A stretch of DNA of 64,000 bases from Salvelinus alpinus (GCF_045679555.1 NC_092087.1:24869367-24933366); one strand, 5' to 3'. Counted from the stretch's first letter, positions 24,859 through 36,684 are shown. The notes: a model not told the origin generated them from the sequence alone. Numbers and translations: made by a program.

Positions 24859-26002
24859 CACTGTAAAAATTAGGGGTTCAACAACGGTTCTTCTAAGATC
24901 CTCAAAGTTCTTCAAAAAAACGTAGGGTTCTTGGCACTGAACATGGCCCCCAAAAGGTTCTTCCAAGAACCCCATAGGAGGTGGGGTTCATCGAGGAACC
25001 TCCTTAGTTGGTGGGGGTTCTTGCAGGAATCTAACTGCCCAACTGAAACATTTGGATTTGAAAGGACAGCAGGTGCAGGCACTTAACTGGAAAATGTAAA
25101 GATCTCCTCAATTTAAGGTAAGGTTTGTCCCTTGTATGATCTAAATTGATAGTTTTATGATGATACCATCTATCTTTTCATATTTGTGCAAATCTTTCTA
25201 AAACAGAAAATTTACAAAATTCAATGGATATCAATCAACAAAGAGGTAAGAATATGTATGCAATAAGAATATGTTGAAGGCTAGCTGTATTGGGTGCAGA
25301 TGACTGAACTGCTCACTTTTGTGTCTGTAGGTATACAGACGAGGAGGCATACAAAGGTATGTCAATTGCTATTGGTATGTTATGCTGATCACATTTACCA
25401 TTCTCCTCCCTTACCTCGTCAATGAATATCCCATAAGTCTCTACATTATGGACAAGGTATGTGTATGAAAACCATTATCAAAACAGGTTTTTTCATTCAC
25501 CATAAAAACCAAGGTATGAATACTGTTGTGTGCATGTTTTGTTAATCATCTGTACAATTCCTATATTTTGGATTCACAGACTTCACCCTTCCTACACCTC
25601 TGATGAATATAACAGGAAATCTGTTCGATCACCATGCACTGCAAAATCATTTTGGCTGTGGATACGGAGAACATCAACATCAACACACCAGAGGATATAC
25701 TCATTATACTTGGGGCTCTGTGGGAGTTTTTTAAATTCTGCTTTGCCACTAAAATCACAGAACACTGAGAACTAAAATATTGTGGTATTGTTGTTATTGT
25801 TATGCATATTATTATTATTATTAATAATAATATGGGAGGAGGGGTAGTTCAAAAATTATGCCCAAAATTGTCTTCAAAAGGTTATTCGAGGATCCATTAA
25901 AAGGGGTTCTTTAGTTCTTTGAATAACTTATAGGGGTTCCCCCACAGTTTCAATTTAAAGAACCCCTAAAGGATACTGCAGGAACCTAATCTTTTTAGAG
26001 TG
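24859..26002. mobile_element. Probable CACTG-ended DNA transposon, non-autonomous
   Basis: Left end CACTGTAAAAATTAGGGGTT, right end AACCTAATCTTTTTAGAGTG: inverted termini over about 20 bp. Sub-terminal regions at both sides carry repeated GGTTCTT and AAGAACCCC motifs in both orientations. CACTG ends suggest an EnSpm/CACTA-like family. Internal frames (for example 25530-25775) show no transposase. Confidence 0.6.
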
Positions 26003-26045
26003 TAGGCCAAGCCTACAGTATGTAAACACAAACATTTCTCCAGAC

Positions 26046-26322
26046 CAAGTTTATGCCAGCAGCATACCACCCTGCATACCACTGCTGGCTTGCTTCTGAA
26101 GCTAAGCAGGATTGGTCCTGGTCAGTCCCTGGATGGGAGACCAGATGCTGCTGGAAGTGGTGTTGGAGGGCCAGTAGGAGGCACTCTTTCCTCTGGTCTA
26201 AACAAAGATCCCAGGGCAGTGATTGGGGACACTGCTCTGTGTAAGGTGCCGTCTTTCGGATGGGATGTTAAACGGGTGTCCTGACTCTCTGAGGTCATTA
26301 AAGATCCCATGGCACTTATCGT

Positions 26323-26356
<34 letters not shown>

Positions 26357-26519
26357 AATTCCCAATCTGGCCCTCAACCATCACGGTCACCTAATAATCC
26401 CCAGTTTACAATTGGCTCATTCATCCCCCTCCTCTCCCCTGTAACTATTCCCCAGGTTGTTGCTGCAAATGAGAATGTGTTCTCAGTCAACTTACCTGGT
26501 AAAATAATGGATAAATAAA
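26046..26519 (+). mobile_element. 5S rRNA-derived SINE (SINE3-like)
   Basis: The head (26055-26170) follows 5S rRNA closely: CATACCACCCTGCATACC, GAAGCTAAGCAGGATTGG and TGGATGGGAGACC, the last two covering the internal Pol III promoter elements of 5S genes. A middle body follows, then a 3' tail (GAATGTGTTCTCAGTCAACT, ACCTGGTAAAATAATGG, ATAAATAAAA). The tail resembles the tail of the tRNA-type SINEs and of the LINE at 33066. Extra bases and the attached body rule out a functional 5S gene. Confidence 0.9.
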
Positions 26520-27124
26520 AAATATTTATCTCCTTTGCTCATTTTATAAAACAATTAACTTTGCTGCGGAAGCTGTGGTGTCCATTTGTTTAAATTTTTT
26601 AATTTTCTGTCAATAATTTCTTAACTACGTTTGCAAAGTTGTAAATAGATAGCCCTTCATCTAAAAATAACACCCAAGAGAAAAATTACATAAATACATG
26701 CCTAGGTATCCCTAAACAATTAATTGTGCTGTAGGTTGCATCCAGGCCAATAAGAACAACTGAGATGAATTGCCACTCAAGGAGAGATTTACTCCAGACA
26801 GGCCATTTTCCCGTCCCCTCCAAGACTGTTAACTGGTTTTATAGGTAATTGCTCATCTTAAAGAGCTGTTCCCTCAGTGGTGTAATTATCAAGTACTGTA
26901 ATTACCACAGAGTCACATTCACCCTCTTTGCCATTATTAAACCACCATCCATCCAACACCTGGGATCTAATATAAACTTAGTCACAAAATAACCCACAAT
27001 TAGAAGTAAAATATAATATAGACCATGTGAAAGAGAAAGGCAAGACACAACAACCGGGTACCTGAAATACACTGCATGGGTGTTTTTAAGATGCACAGTA
27101 GACCTACCCTTTGACTTATTCAAA
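26520..27124. other. No gene recognised
   Basis: AT-rich, no coding or repeat signal recognised. Confidence 0.45.
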
Positions 27125-27505
27125 TTTCAATCAAAATGTATTTTATGAAGCCCTTTCTACATCAGTAGTTGCCACAAAGTGCTAGACAGAAACCCTGCCT
27201 AAAACCCCAAAGAGCAAGCAATGCAGATGTAGAAGCACAGTGGCTAGAAAAAAAACTCTAGAAAGGCAGGAACCTATAGGAATAAACCTACAGAGGAACC
27301 AGGCACACAGGGATGGCCAGTCCTCTTCTGGCTGTGCCGGGTTGAGATAAGAGTACATGGGCATTTAGGCCAGATCGTTCTTCAAGACGTTCAAAGTTCG
27401 TAGATGACCTGCAGGGTCAAATAATACCCAAAGTGGTTATAGGGGGTGCAGCAGTTCGACACCTCAGGAGGAAATTTCAGTTTCCTTTTCATAGCCGAGC
27501 ATTAT
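27125..27505. repeat. Dispersed repeat, copy 1 of 2
   Basis: Diverged copy of 34073-34560; shared passages include CCTGCCTAAAACCCCAAA, CAGTCCTCTTCTGGCTGTGC and CACCTCAGGAG. No ORF. The family is common in salmonids as I recall, but I cannot classify it. Confidence 0.7.
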
Positions 27506-27746
27506 GATATTGAGACATTGAACTTTACTGCAATGTGTCATAGTGTCTTCCCAGAGGCATCTCTGACATTTCATAGTATATACTGCCAGCTTCTGGTATC
27601 ATAGTGAATAAACAATTATTTTCCCTCTGAAGGTAGGCTACGGAAAAAATATTAGTCACCTGACTGGTTTTATGCAGCTAATCTGGGACTCACTTTTGCT
27701 AGCACAGTGCAGCCAAGAGCTAAACTGGCTGTGACTTCTAGTCATC

Positions 27747-30700
27747 TTCTTCTTCGGTTGGGTTTATCAGCAGTTGGCATCCAACATTATGGTGCATTAC
27801 CACCACCTACTGTTTTATTATTTTACCTTTATTTAACAAGGCAAGTCAGTTAAGAACAAATTTGTATTTTCAATGACAGCCTAGGAACAGTGGGTTAACT
27901 GCATTGTTCAGGGGCAGAACAACAGATTTTTACCTTGTCAGGTCGGGTATTTGATCTTGCAACCTTTCGGTTACTAGTCCAACGCTCTAACCACTAGGCT
28001 ACCCGCCACCCCAGGTAGTATGGACCAGAGACAGAGAAACTAAATCCTACCTGCCAGCACAGTTGCTCTTAAAAAAAGAGAACAAAATATTTGAGACTAT
28101 ATCTAATGACGTTCTACTCAATATACTCTTTAAACTCATTTCCTATATCCCCTTCTCCCTCATACTAGATCTCTCAATACATGCTCCACTGTCTCTGTTT
28201 CCTGGCAGTAATCACACCTTCCTGTTGGATGCTTTCCTATCACATGTAAGGTCTTATTCAACTGATTGTGTCCCACCCTTAATCTTGTAAATATAGCCTC
28301 TCTTCTGTCCCTTCCTGCAGTTCTCCCTTCCCCAACTTTCCTCTGTACTTGAACTAAATGCCTGCCCTTAGTATCTCTATTCCACTGCTCCTGCCATTTC
28401 TCCATCATCACTGTCCATATCATGCTTTTTGCCTCTGCCTTGCTCATTGAAACTATCACATCAACATCCCCACTACTTAGTGCTTGTTTAGCCAGTACAT
28501 CAACTGCCTCGTTCCCCTCCACTCCCACATGAGTTGGGAGCCATGTAAATATTATCTGTATACCCATTTGTTTACTCCTGCCATGGGTTTGTAGCACCTC
28601 ATAAAGCAGGTCTTGTCTGCTACGTGATATAAAGGACTGGAGACTCCTTAACACTGCACATGAATCAGAGCAAATGACTACTCTTTCTGGCTTAACTTCC
28701 TCCACCCACTGCAAGGCCAACAGTATGGCCATCATCTCCGCCGTTTAAAGAGCCAGATGATCTGTAATACGTTTCCTGACTCTCACCCCACATTCCTGCA
28801 CTACAAATGCTTACCCAGTACATCCTGTCCTTGGATCTTTTGAACCATCTGTGTATATGGCCACAAAATCCTGATACACAGTATCCAGACGTCTCTTAAA
28901 CCAATCAGATGGATCAACACCCTCCCTATCTTTCCCTAGTCTCTTCGATACTTCTAGATCTACTACTGGAGGTGGGAGTAGCCATGGTGGATTCACAGGA
29001 ATAGCTACCGTTGAACTCCCTTCCATACAGTCATCTCCTTCGCCTGGGTATTACCCACCCACCCAAAGCTTGTGTCTGTCTTTGCTCATGTTCCCAGCAT
29101 GCCTGTAAAATCCCTTTCGCAGGATAAGATACCCAGGCTGACCCAATAATTAATTGCCAGCTGCTGTCTCCTAATCTACAATGGCATTTCCCCCATCTCC
29201 ACCTGTAGTGCAACCACTGGGGACGTCCGAAACGCCCCACTATGAGTCCTTGCCCCTGTATGACATCTAGCCTTTCCAATGATGTCTGGGCTGCCGAACC
29301 ATACGCTTTACTGCCATCGTCTATTACAGATCAGATCAATGCAACATACATGGTCTTCAATGAGGCACGCCCAGCCCCCCACTCCTTCCCTGTCAGACAG
29401 CGCATCACATTTAGTACCTTCTTACACTTTCCCACCACTCTCTCAATGTGTTCTGCCCAGGTCATCCTCGTGTCAAAGTACACCCAAAGGAACCTGAAGG
29501 ACCCCACCCTCTCCAAGTGTCTCCCATATAACCTCAAGCATACCTCATCTCCCAACTTCCTCCTGGTAAAGAACACTGAGTTTTCTCTACAGAGAACCTG
29601 ATTCCCACATTAATGCCCACCGCTGTACCTCATCAATTGCTTCCTGTACCTTCCTGACTATATATGGCACATTTCTTCCTCTCTCCCATAAGGCCTCAGC
29701 AAATAACTATCTCCCAATATCCGGCTGTACCTGAGAGTAAACATCATTGATCATGACTGAGAACAACAGAGGACTAATCACGCTCCCCTGCGGTGTACCG
29801 TTATCCACCATGTAGCTGCCTGAGAGAGACTTCCCCACCCTCACCTGGATAGATCTTTCAAACAGGAAATCCTTTATCCAGTTGTACGTTCTTCCTCCTA
29901 CCCCCATAATATCAAGCTTGATTAACAACCCCTCCTTCCACATCATATCATATGCCTTCTCCACATCAAAATATACAGCTACAACAGTCTCTTTGTTCAC
30001 CTGAGCCTTCCTGACCTCTGCTTCTAAGCAGAGCACTGGGTCCATTGTTCCCCTACCCTTCCTGAATCCGCTCTGATGTGGCAATACTAACCCCCTGCTC
30101 TACAGGAAGTAAGTTAGCCTCTCCGTTGTCATACGCTCCATAATCTTACATACATGTGATGTTAAGGATATTGGCCGATAGCTTGTTGGCCTCGTTGGGT
30201 CCTTCCCTGGCTTCCGGATTGGTACCACTCCTGCCTCCTTCCAGCTGCCTGGTAGTTTCCCCTCCTCCCAAACTCTGTTGTACAACACCAATACCTTATC
30301 CAGTGCCTCATCACTAAGATGGGCCAACATAACATAGCACACCTCATCTTTCCCAGGTGAAGTTAACTCAGCCTTACCTATTGCCCTTTTCACCTCTGCC
30401 ATGGTAAATGGTTCATTCAACGCATCATTTACATCCTCCCTCCTATCCAGCACTTCAGGATGCTCCTCTCTCCCCCCTCTCTCTCCTCCTCTGCCCCTCC
30501 TCTGACAAATTTGCCAAGCTATGCACTTGGACAAACGCTTTGGCCATCATCTCTGCCTTCTCATCTGTTACTGCCACATCCTTCCCACTCGTCAACACTG
30601 GATAATCCCACTCCCTTCTGACCCCACTTATCCTCTTAATCATCCCCCATACTTCTCCCACGGGTGTCGCCCTTCCAATGGTGTCACAGAACCGACGCCA

Positions 30701-30963
30701 ACATGACCTCTTTGCCTGACGACTAGTTCTCATCAGAGCCTGGGCCTGCTTATAGTGAATCAGATGTTGGAAGTTATGTGTCCTTTTCAGTACTCTAAAT
30801 GCACTGATCCTACTCCTCACCATTGCCCCACACTCCTCCATCCACCACGGGTCTGCTTTCCTCCTCCTCCTCCTCTTTCCTGAACTCTTAGGTATCGTCT
30901 CAGTAGCTGCCCCCACTAAAGCTGCTCTTACCCAGCTATTCATACTATCCATTTCCCCTCACA
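27747..30963 (-). mobile_element. I-clade (Nimb-like) LINE, 5'-truncated, with RNase H
   Basis: Flanked by a 10-bp target duplication, TCTAGTCATC, at 27737-27746 and 30964-30973. On the minus strand the order is a pre-RT linker (30455-30952), reverse transcriptase (30100-30534 and 29707-30084, with YFDVEKAYDMMW and TPQGSVISPLLFSVMIND), a C-terminal region, then an RNase H domain (28160-28735, with VICSDSCAVLRSL and TWLPTHVGVEGNEAVDVLAK). RNase H after RT places it in the I group. The endonuclease and ORF1 are missing through 5' truncation, the usual result of incomplete reverse transcription. Frames are broken by stops and shifts. A SINE is nested in the 3' UTR (27813-28013). Confidence 0.9.
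27813..28013 (-). mobile_element. tRNA-derived SINE nested in LINE 3' UTR
   Basis: Reverse orientation. The tRNA-like head lies at the right end (GTAGCCTAGTGGTTAGAGCG as box A region, GTAACCGAAAGGTTGCAAG towards box B), and the tail at the left (TTAAATAAAGG...). LINE 3'-UTR sequence is continuous across the insertion: CACCTACTG before it, GTAGTATGGACCAGAG after it. Confidence 0.9.
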
Positions 30964-31123
30964 TCTAGTCATCATAACTTTGTAGCTAAAATGTACTCAA
31001 ACTTTATGATGAAACAAACATGACTTACAGTACCATTTCATTTGTGATCATGGTGACGATTTGAATAAGCAATTTCTTATTGGTCCATTCCGGTTTCTGT
31101 GCAATGCATTGTGGGTAGCTAGA

Positions 31124-31900
31124 TTCTTCTTCTTCGGTGTAGTTTAATAAAGGTTGGCATCCAATGTTAATGGCGCATTACCACCACCAACTGGACAGGA
31201 GTGAAAAAGGAAACTCCATATGGTGAAATGCCACCACCTACTGTACGGGGCATTGAACGGCAAAATAAAAATCCTTTGCGGAAAAGGAGGAAAAACGACA
31301 TTATACAAAATACAAAAATAGATACATCAATAAACAAAACCTATTCCACTCCTTCAGTGACATTCCAATCCAAAATACATCCATACACAGGTTCAGGGAC
31401 CTGTGAGGGCGGAACATTGGTCGACAGGATTCCATGCAAGGCCTAGCTATGTAATCACAAAGACCCCAAATTCCTTTAGCTGCACTCACAATGATGCCAA
31501 TTTCCTCCAACTTCTTCACTACTTGTGCTGTAAAGTGTATGACCATTTTAATAAATGATTAAAAAATCAACCTTTTTAACACTTAATACTGCATATCATG
31601 ATCCCTCGATTGGTGAGAAACCTACACTAGTGGTGGTGGCTCTACTACCATTGTTTCTTCACCGCCACTCGCTCCTTCCACTCTTCTCATCATCTCCAGA
31701 CAGGAGACACGCTGGAAAGCCACTACTCTTGCCACCTCTGTCTCCTTCATCCTAAAAGGGCAATCCAGGAATTCGGGTGCATTTTAGCCACAATTGCAGC
31801 ATTTCACCTCAGCTTGCATACAATACTGTTCCCATCTGCATACACTTGACACACACGACCAAATCTTTTGCTTTTGACACTGAAGGGGCACAAAAGTTCT
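31124..31900 (-). mobile_element. Second I-clade LINE remnant: 3' tail joined to an ORF1 piece
   Basis: 31124-31200 repeats the 3'-terminal motif of the LINE at 27747 (TTCTTCTTCGG, GGTTGGCATCCAA, CATTACCACCACC). Minus-strand translation further right (about 31700-31810) shows a retroviral-type zinc-knuckle remnant (CCNCG, then PEFLDCPF) typical of ORF1 of these LINEs. ORF2 is absent between them, so the copy is internally deleted or composite. The right edge is uncertain. Confidence 0.6.
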
Positions 31901-32002
31901 TACAGGGTGTTTCATGAATCCCAACTCAACATGAGAAGGGAGAGACTCCTAAACAAAGAACAATAGGATGGATTAAGTTAATTTATTTTTTCCATCCACA
32001 AT

Positions 32003-32422
32003 ATAGTCTCGTAAACCCGACCCTAGGCAAAAGTAGTGACTAGACTAGGGTCTGGTTTCAATGATGGACTATTTTGGCATAGAGGAACTACGTCACTGCC
32101 TACGTCAATAACATTCCCGGGGACTCTCCCAACAAATCACAAGGCAGACATACCAGAACCTTGCAATTCAAAACCAAAGTTTGCAGAGAAAACTTTGCAG
32201 TGGTTTTAGTGAAGGTAGTTGATGCAAACTAGCCACTTACGAAATGCACTCATTAAAAATAACCTCCTTGATCTCCATCTTGCTAACTATTATTTTATTC
32301 AAGCAGATAGGCGGATAGGCAGGCGTATAGGCAGTGACGTAGTTACTCTATGCCAAAAGAGTCCATCATTGAAATCAGACCCTAGTCACTGCTTTTGCCT
32401 AGCGTCAGGTTTATGAGACTAT
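32003..32422. mobile_element. MITE with about 100-bp terminal inverted repeats
   Basis: 420 bp. The left arm (32003 to about 32104: ATAGTCTCGTAAACC, CTAGGCAAAAG, GTGACTAG, GATGGACTATTTTGGCATAG, ACTACGTCACTGCCTA) is matched by the reverse complement of the right arm (about 32325-32422) at roughly 90% by eye. No transposase frame. The target duplication is not clear, so I do not assign a superfamily. Confidence 0.8.
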
Positions 32423-32487
32423 CCACCATATGGGTCAGTTGACATGCACACCCCAATCCATCTAGGTCTTCAGTTATATCATCTGCT

Positions 32488-32667
32488 TCATTTAACAAGG
32501 CAAGTCAGTTAAGAACAAGTTCTTATTTACAATGACAGCCTAGGAACAGTGGGTTAACTGCCTTATTCAGGGGAAGAACCACAGATTTTTACCTTGTCAG
32601 CTCGGGGAATTGCTCTAGCAACCGTTCAGTTACTGGCCCAATGCTCTAACCACTAGGCTACCTGCCT
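32488..32667 (-). mobile_element. tRNA-derived SINE, reverse orientation
   Basis: Same family as 27813-28013. The head at the right end reads GGTAGCCTAGTGGTTAGAGC on the minus strand; the tail at the left is TTCTTAACTGACTTGCCTTG. Confidence 0.88.
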
Positions 32668-32935
32668 AGTGAATAGGTGCCCTGCTAAGAAAACCCATAC
32701 ACTATAAATTCAACTTCACATATCTTTTGTCTAGCAACGGAAATGGTTTATCGTGGCGGCACCTACCTGAATTTTTCCAATAGAAACTCTAATTTTCATT
32801 GCAAAATATTTTCAGTTTGCGGGAAACGGTTTCTGTTGCAAAAGTTTCTCAACAGACTAAATGTTTTGCAACATAATCGGCGTAATGAATACACCCCAGG
32901 GCATGGAAATATGCAATACACTCCTGCTGCAGACA

Positions 32936-33066
32936 GCTCTCAGGCCCCTCTCTATACTGTCACCTACTGGAGACCACCTTTCTCAGGCCCCTCATCTCTG
33001 AGGCCTCTCTCTATACTGCCACCTACTGGAGACCTCATCTCTCAGGCCCCTCTCTATACTCACACC
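32936..33066. repeat. Three imperfect tandem copies of about 45-60 bp
   Basis: CTCTCAGGCCCCTCTCTATA occurs twice in full and once with an insertion, each followed by a CACCTACTGGAGACC-like stretch (shortened in the last copy). Confidence 0.6.
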
Positions 33067-34062
33067 TATTTTAATTTTAATATATTTAACTTGGCAAGTC
33101 AGTTAAAAACAAATTCTTATTTACAATAACGGCCTACCAAAAGGCAAAAGGCCTCCTGCAGGGATGGGGGCCTGGAATTAAATGATACAATATAAATATA
33201 GGACAAAACACACACTTCACAACAAGAGAGACAGCAAAACACTAAAGAGAGACCTAAGACAACAAGGCAGCAACACATGACAACACAGCATGGTAGCAAC
33301 ACAACATAACAACAACATGGTAGCAACACTAAACATGGTACAAACATTATTGGGCACAGTCAACAGCACAAATGTCAAGAAGGTAGAGACAGCAATACGT
33401 CACACAAAGCAGCCACAACTGTCAGTAAGAGTGTACATGATTGAATCTTTGAATGAAGAGATTGAGATAAAACTGTCCAGTTTGAGTGTTTGTTGCAGCT
33501 CATTCCAATCGCTAGCTGCAGCGAACTGAAAAGAGGAGCGACCCAGGGATGTTTGTGCTTTGGGGACCTTTAACAGAATGTGACTGGCAGAAAGGATGTT
33601 GTATGTGGAGGATGAGGGCTGCAGTAGATATCTCAGATAGGGGGGAGTGAGGCCTAAGAGGGTTTTATAAATAAGCATCAACCAGTGGGTCTTGCGACGG
33701 GTATACAGAGATGACCAGTTTACAGAGGAGTATAGAGTGCAGTGATGTGTCCTATAAGGAGCATTGGTGACAAATCTGATGGTCGAATGGTAAAGAACAT
33801 CTAGCAGCTCGAGAGCACCCTTACCTGCAGATCTATAAATTACATCTCTGTAATCTAGCATGGGTAGGATGGTCATCTGAATCAGGGTTAGTTTGACAGC
33901 TGGGGTGAAAGAGGAGCGATTATCATAGAGGAAACCAAGTCTAGATTTAACTTTAGCCTACAGCTTTGATATGTGCTGAGAGAAGGAGGGTGTACTGTCT
34001 AGCCATACTCACAAGTACTTGTATGAGGTGACTACCTCAAGCTCTAAATCCTCAGAGGTAGT
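33066..34062 (-). mobile_element. L2-like LINE, C-terminal RT fragment with 3' tail
   Basis: A minus-strand frame at 33400-33876 (158 codons) carries the end of a reverse-transcriptase protein (ILPMLDYRDVIYRSA through LHRTHHCT-like and PPYLRYLL blocks). Its 3' terminus at 33066-33136 (ATTTGTTTTTAACTGACTTG on the minus strand) is nearly the same as the tail of the tRNA-derived SINEs. It differs from the family at 52419. Confidence 0.75.
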
Positions 34063-34072
34063 AATAACATCA

Positions 34073-34560
34073 AATCAAATGTATTTATAAAGCCCTTCTT
34101 ACATCAGCTGATATCTCAAAGTGCTGTACAGAAACCCAGCCTAAAACCCCAAACAGCAAGCAATGCAGGTGTAGAAGCACGGTGGCTAGGGAAAACTCCC
34201 TAGAAAGGCCAAAAGCTAGGAAGAAACCTAGAGAGGAACCAGGCTATGAGGGGTGGCCAGTCCTCTTCTGGCTGTGCCGGGTGGAGATTATAACAGAACA
34301 TGGCCAAGATGTTCAAATGTTCATAAATTACCAGCATGGTCAAATAATAATAATCACAGTAGTTGTCGAGGGTGCAGCAAGTCAGCACCTCAGGAGTAAA
34401 TGTCAGTTGGCTTTTCATAGCCGATCATTAAGAGTATCTCTACCGCTCCTGCTGTCTCTAGAGAGTTGAAAACAGCAGGTCTGGGACAGGTAACACGTCC
34501 GGTGAACAGGTCAGGGTTCCATAGCCGCAGGCAGAACAGTTGAAACTGTTAATCTGGACA
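34073..34560. repeat. Dispersed repeat, copy 2 of 2
   Basis: Longer copy of the repeat at 27125-27505, beginning ATCAAATCAAATGTATTTAT. It extends further right with CAGGTCTGGGACAGGTAACA and ends near GTTGAAACTG. No open frame of interest. Confidence 0.7.
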
Positions 34561-35290
34561 ATACTGCTTTTTCTATTCCTTTGCATGTGTGAGCTGGATG
34601 GATGGCACACACCACTAACTCAAGCTGAACTGGAATAGGTGGCTGCAGCTAAGGACCATGTTGTGTCTACAACCATCTCCACACTGGCAGGAAAAAACAC
34701 ACTGCTGTGAAGGGTCCTGCCCAACCCAAATGCTTCAAATGGCACAATTACATAAGAGGCTGTCTGTTTGACAGGTGTTAATCAAACACAAACCAACAGA
34801 ACACTATCGCTCACAAGACAGAATAAAAAAAGTGAATAACGTTTGATTTAAACTGTTTTATTATCAAGTAATGATTAATTATATGTTGACTACATATTTT
34901 GTTACCCTTTCCAGATATGATTTTAGAAATCCTGACTGCTGTCCCTAGGTTAGTATTGTCTGGCACAAACAATTGTAGCTGAATGCATTGCTAATACCAC
35001 CCCTAAAATGTTGCCATTCCCATGTTGTTTCATTATGTGTATCTCATTAATCATTTACATAAACATTTGTGTGTTACGTTGTGGTATTTGTTTCTGTGTT
35101 GACAGTTGCAATAGTCAAAATAACAAGCATTACAAATGTATTCATACATTTTCTTTCTTTAACTTTGGTCTAAATACCAGTTCCCACGTCATAAGTTTTG
35201 TACTCTGCAGGGTTTTCTCTCTATGTAATACTACTTGTTGATAAAAAGGAAATCATGATGTCAAATATATACAGTATATATATATATATA
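34561..35290. other. No gene recognised; ends in a (TA)n tract
   Basis: No coding evidence. 35262-35290 is an alternating TA microsatellite next to the Tc1 end that follows. Confidence 0.45.
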
Positions 35291-36488
35291 TACACAAAAG
35301 TATATGGACACCCTTTCAAATTAGTGGATTCGGCTATTTCAGCCACAACCGTTGCTGACAGGTGTAGAAAATCGAGCACACAGCAATATAATCTCCATAG
35401 ACAAATATTGGCAGTAAAATGTCCTTACTGAAGAGCTCAGTGACATTCAACGTCGCACCGTCATAGGATGCCACCTTTCCAACAAGTCAGTTCATCAAAT
35501 TTTTGCCCTGCTAGAGCTGCCCGGTCAACTGTAAGTGCTGTTATTGTGAAGTGGAAACATGTAGGAGCAACAACGGCTCAGCCGTTAAGAGGTAGGCCAC
35601 ACAAGCTCACAGAATGGGACCGCCGAGTGCTGAAGCGGATAGCGAGTAAAAATCGTCTGTCCTAGGTTGCAACACTCACTATCGAGTCCCAAACTGCCTC
35701 TGGAAGCAACTTCAGCAGAATAACTGTTCGTCGGGAGCTTCATGAAATGGGTTTCCATGACCGAGCAGCCACACACAAGCTTAAGATCTCCATGCGCAAT
35801 GCCAAACATCGGCTTGAGTGGTGTAAAGCTGGCGGCAAGCTTGCGTTATCTGGATTGATGAATCACGCTTCACCATCTGGCAGTCCAACGCACGAATTTG
35901 GGTTTGCGGATGCCAGGAGAACGCTACCTGCCTGAATGCATAGTGCCAACTAAAGCTTGGTGAATAAAAAAAGGAAGACGAATAATGGTCTGGAGCGGTT
36001 TTTCAGAGTTCGGGCTAGGTCCCTAAGTTCCAGTGAAGGGAAATCCTAATGCTACAGCATACAATTACATTCTAGACAATTCTATGAATCCTACTTTGTG
36101 GTACCAGTTTGGGGAAGGTCCTTTCCTGTTTCAGCATGACAATGCTCCCGAGCACAAAGCGAGGTCCATACAGAAAATGTTTGTCAAGATCGGTGTGGAA
36201 GAACTTGACTGGCCTGCACAGAACCCTGATCTCAACCCCATCGAACACCTTTGGGATGAATTGGAACACCGACTGCGAGTCAGTGCCGGATATAACTCTG
36301 CCCAACATCAGTGCCCGACCTCACTAATGCTCTTGTGGCTGAATGGAAGCAAGTCCCCGCAGCAATGTTCCAACATCTAGTGGAAAGAGAGCAGCAAAGG
36401 GGACACCAATTCCATATTAACGCCCATGATTTTGGAATGAGATATATACGACAAGCAGGTGTCCACATACTTCTGGTCATGTATTGTA
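35291..36488 (+). mobile_element. Tc1-like transposon with decayed transposase
   Basis: Left end TACACAAAAGTATATGGACA, right end the inverted match GGTGTCCACATACTTCTGGT, then CATGTATTGTA. Plus-strand frames give the transposase in pieces: N-terminal at 35468-35665, middle 35747-35935, catalytic part 36033-36380 with FQHDNAPEHKA and PDLNPIEHLWDEL. Frameshifts and stops separate them, so it is inactive. This is a different Tc1 family from the one at 37248. Confidence 0.88.
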
Positions 36489-36684
36489 GATGCAGATATA
36501 GGTGCGTCCATTCTGGTCGGAGGCAACCTGACATGAGTTGGGATAACACAAATAAAGGAGTGGGTTAACAGCATGACATTGTGTTTAATGTATATCTGTG
36601 CCTTGACAATTAATTTTATGACATTCCCCCCAGGGTTTTATATTATATTACTTATATTAAATAAAATATACATTACAAAAACTT

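Noticed and set aside
26055-26170. Functional 5S rRNA gene
   Set aside because: The 5S-like head has extra and changed bases and continues into a SINE body and tail; no T-run terminator after a 120-nt unit.
28160-28735. Cellular RNase H gene
   Set aside because: The domain lies directly downstream of reverse transcriptase in one orientation, inside borders set by a 10-bp target duplication, so it is part of the LINE.
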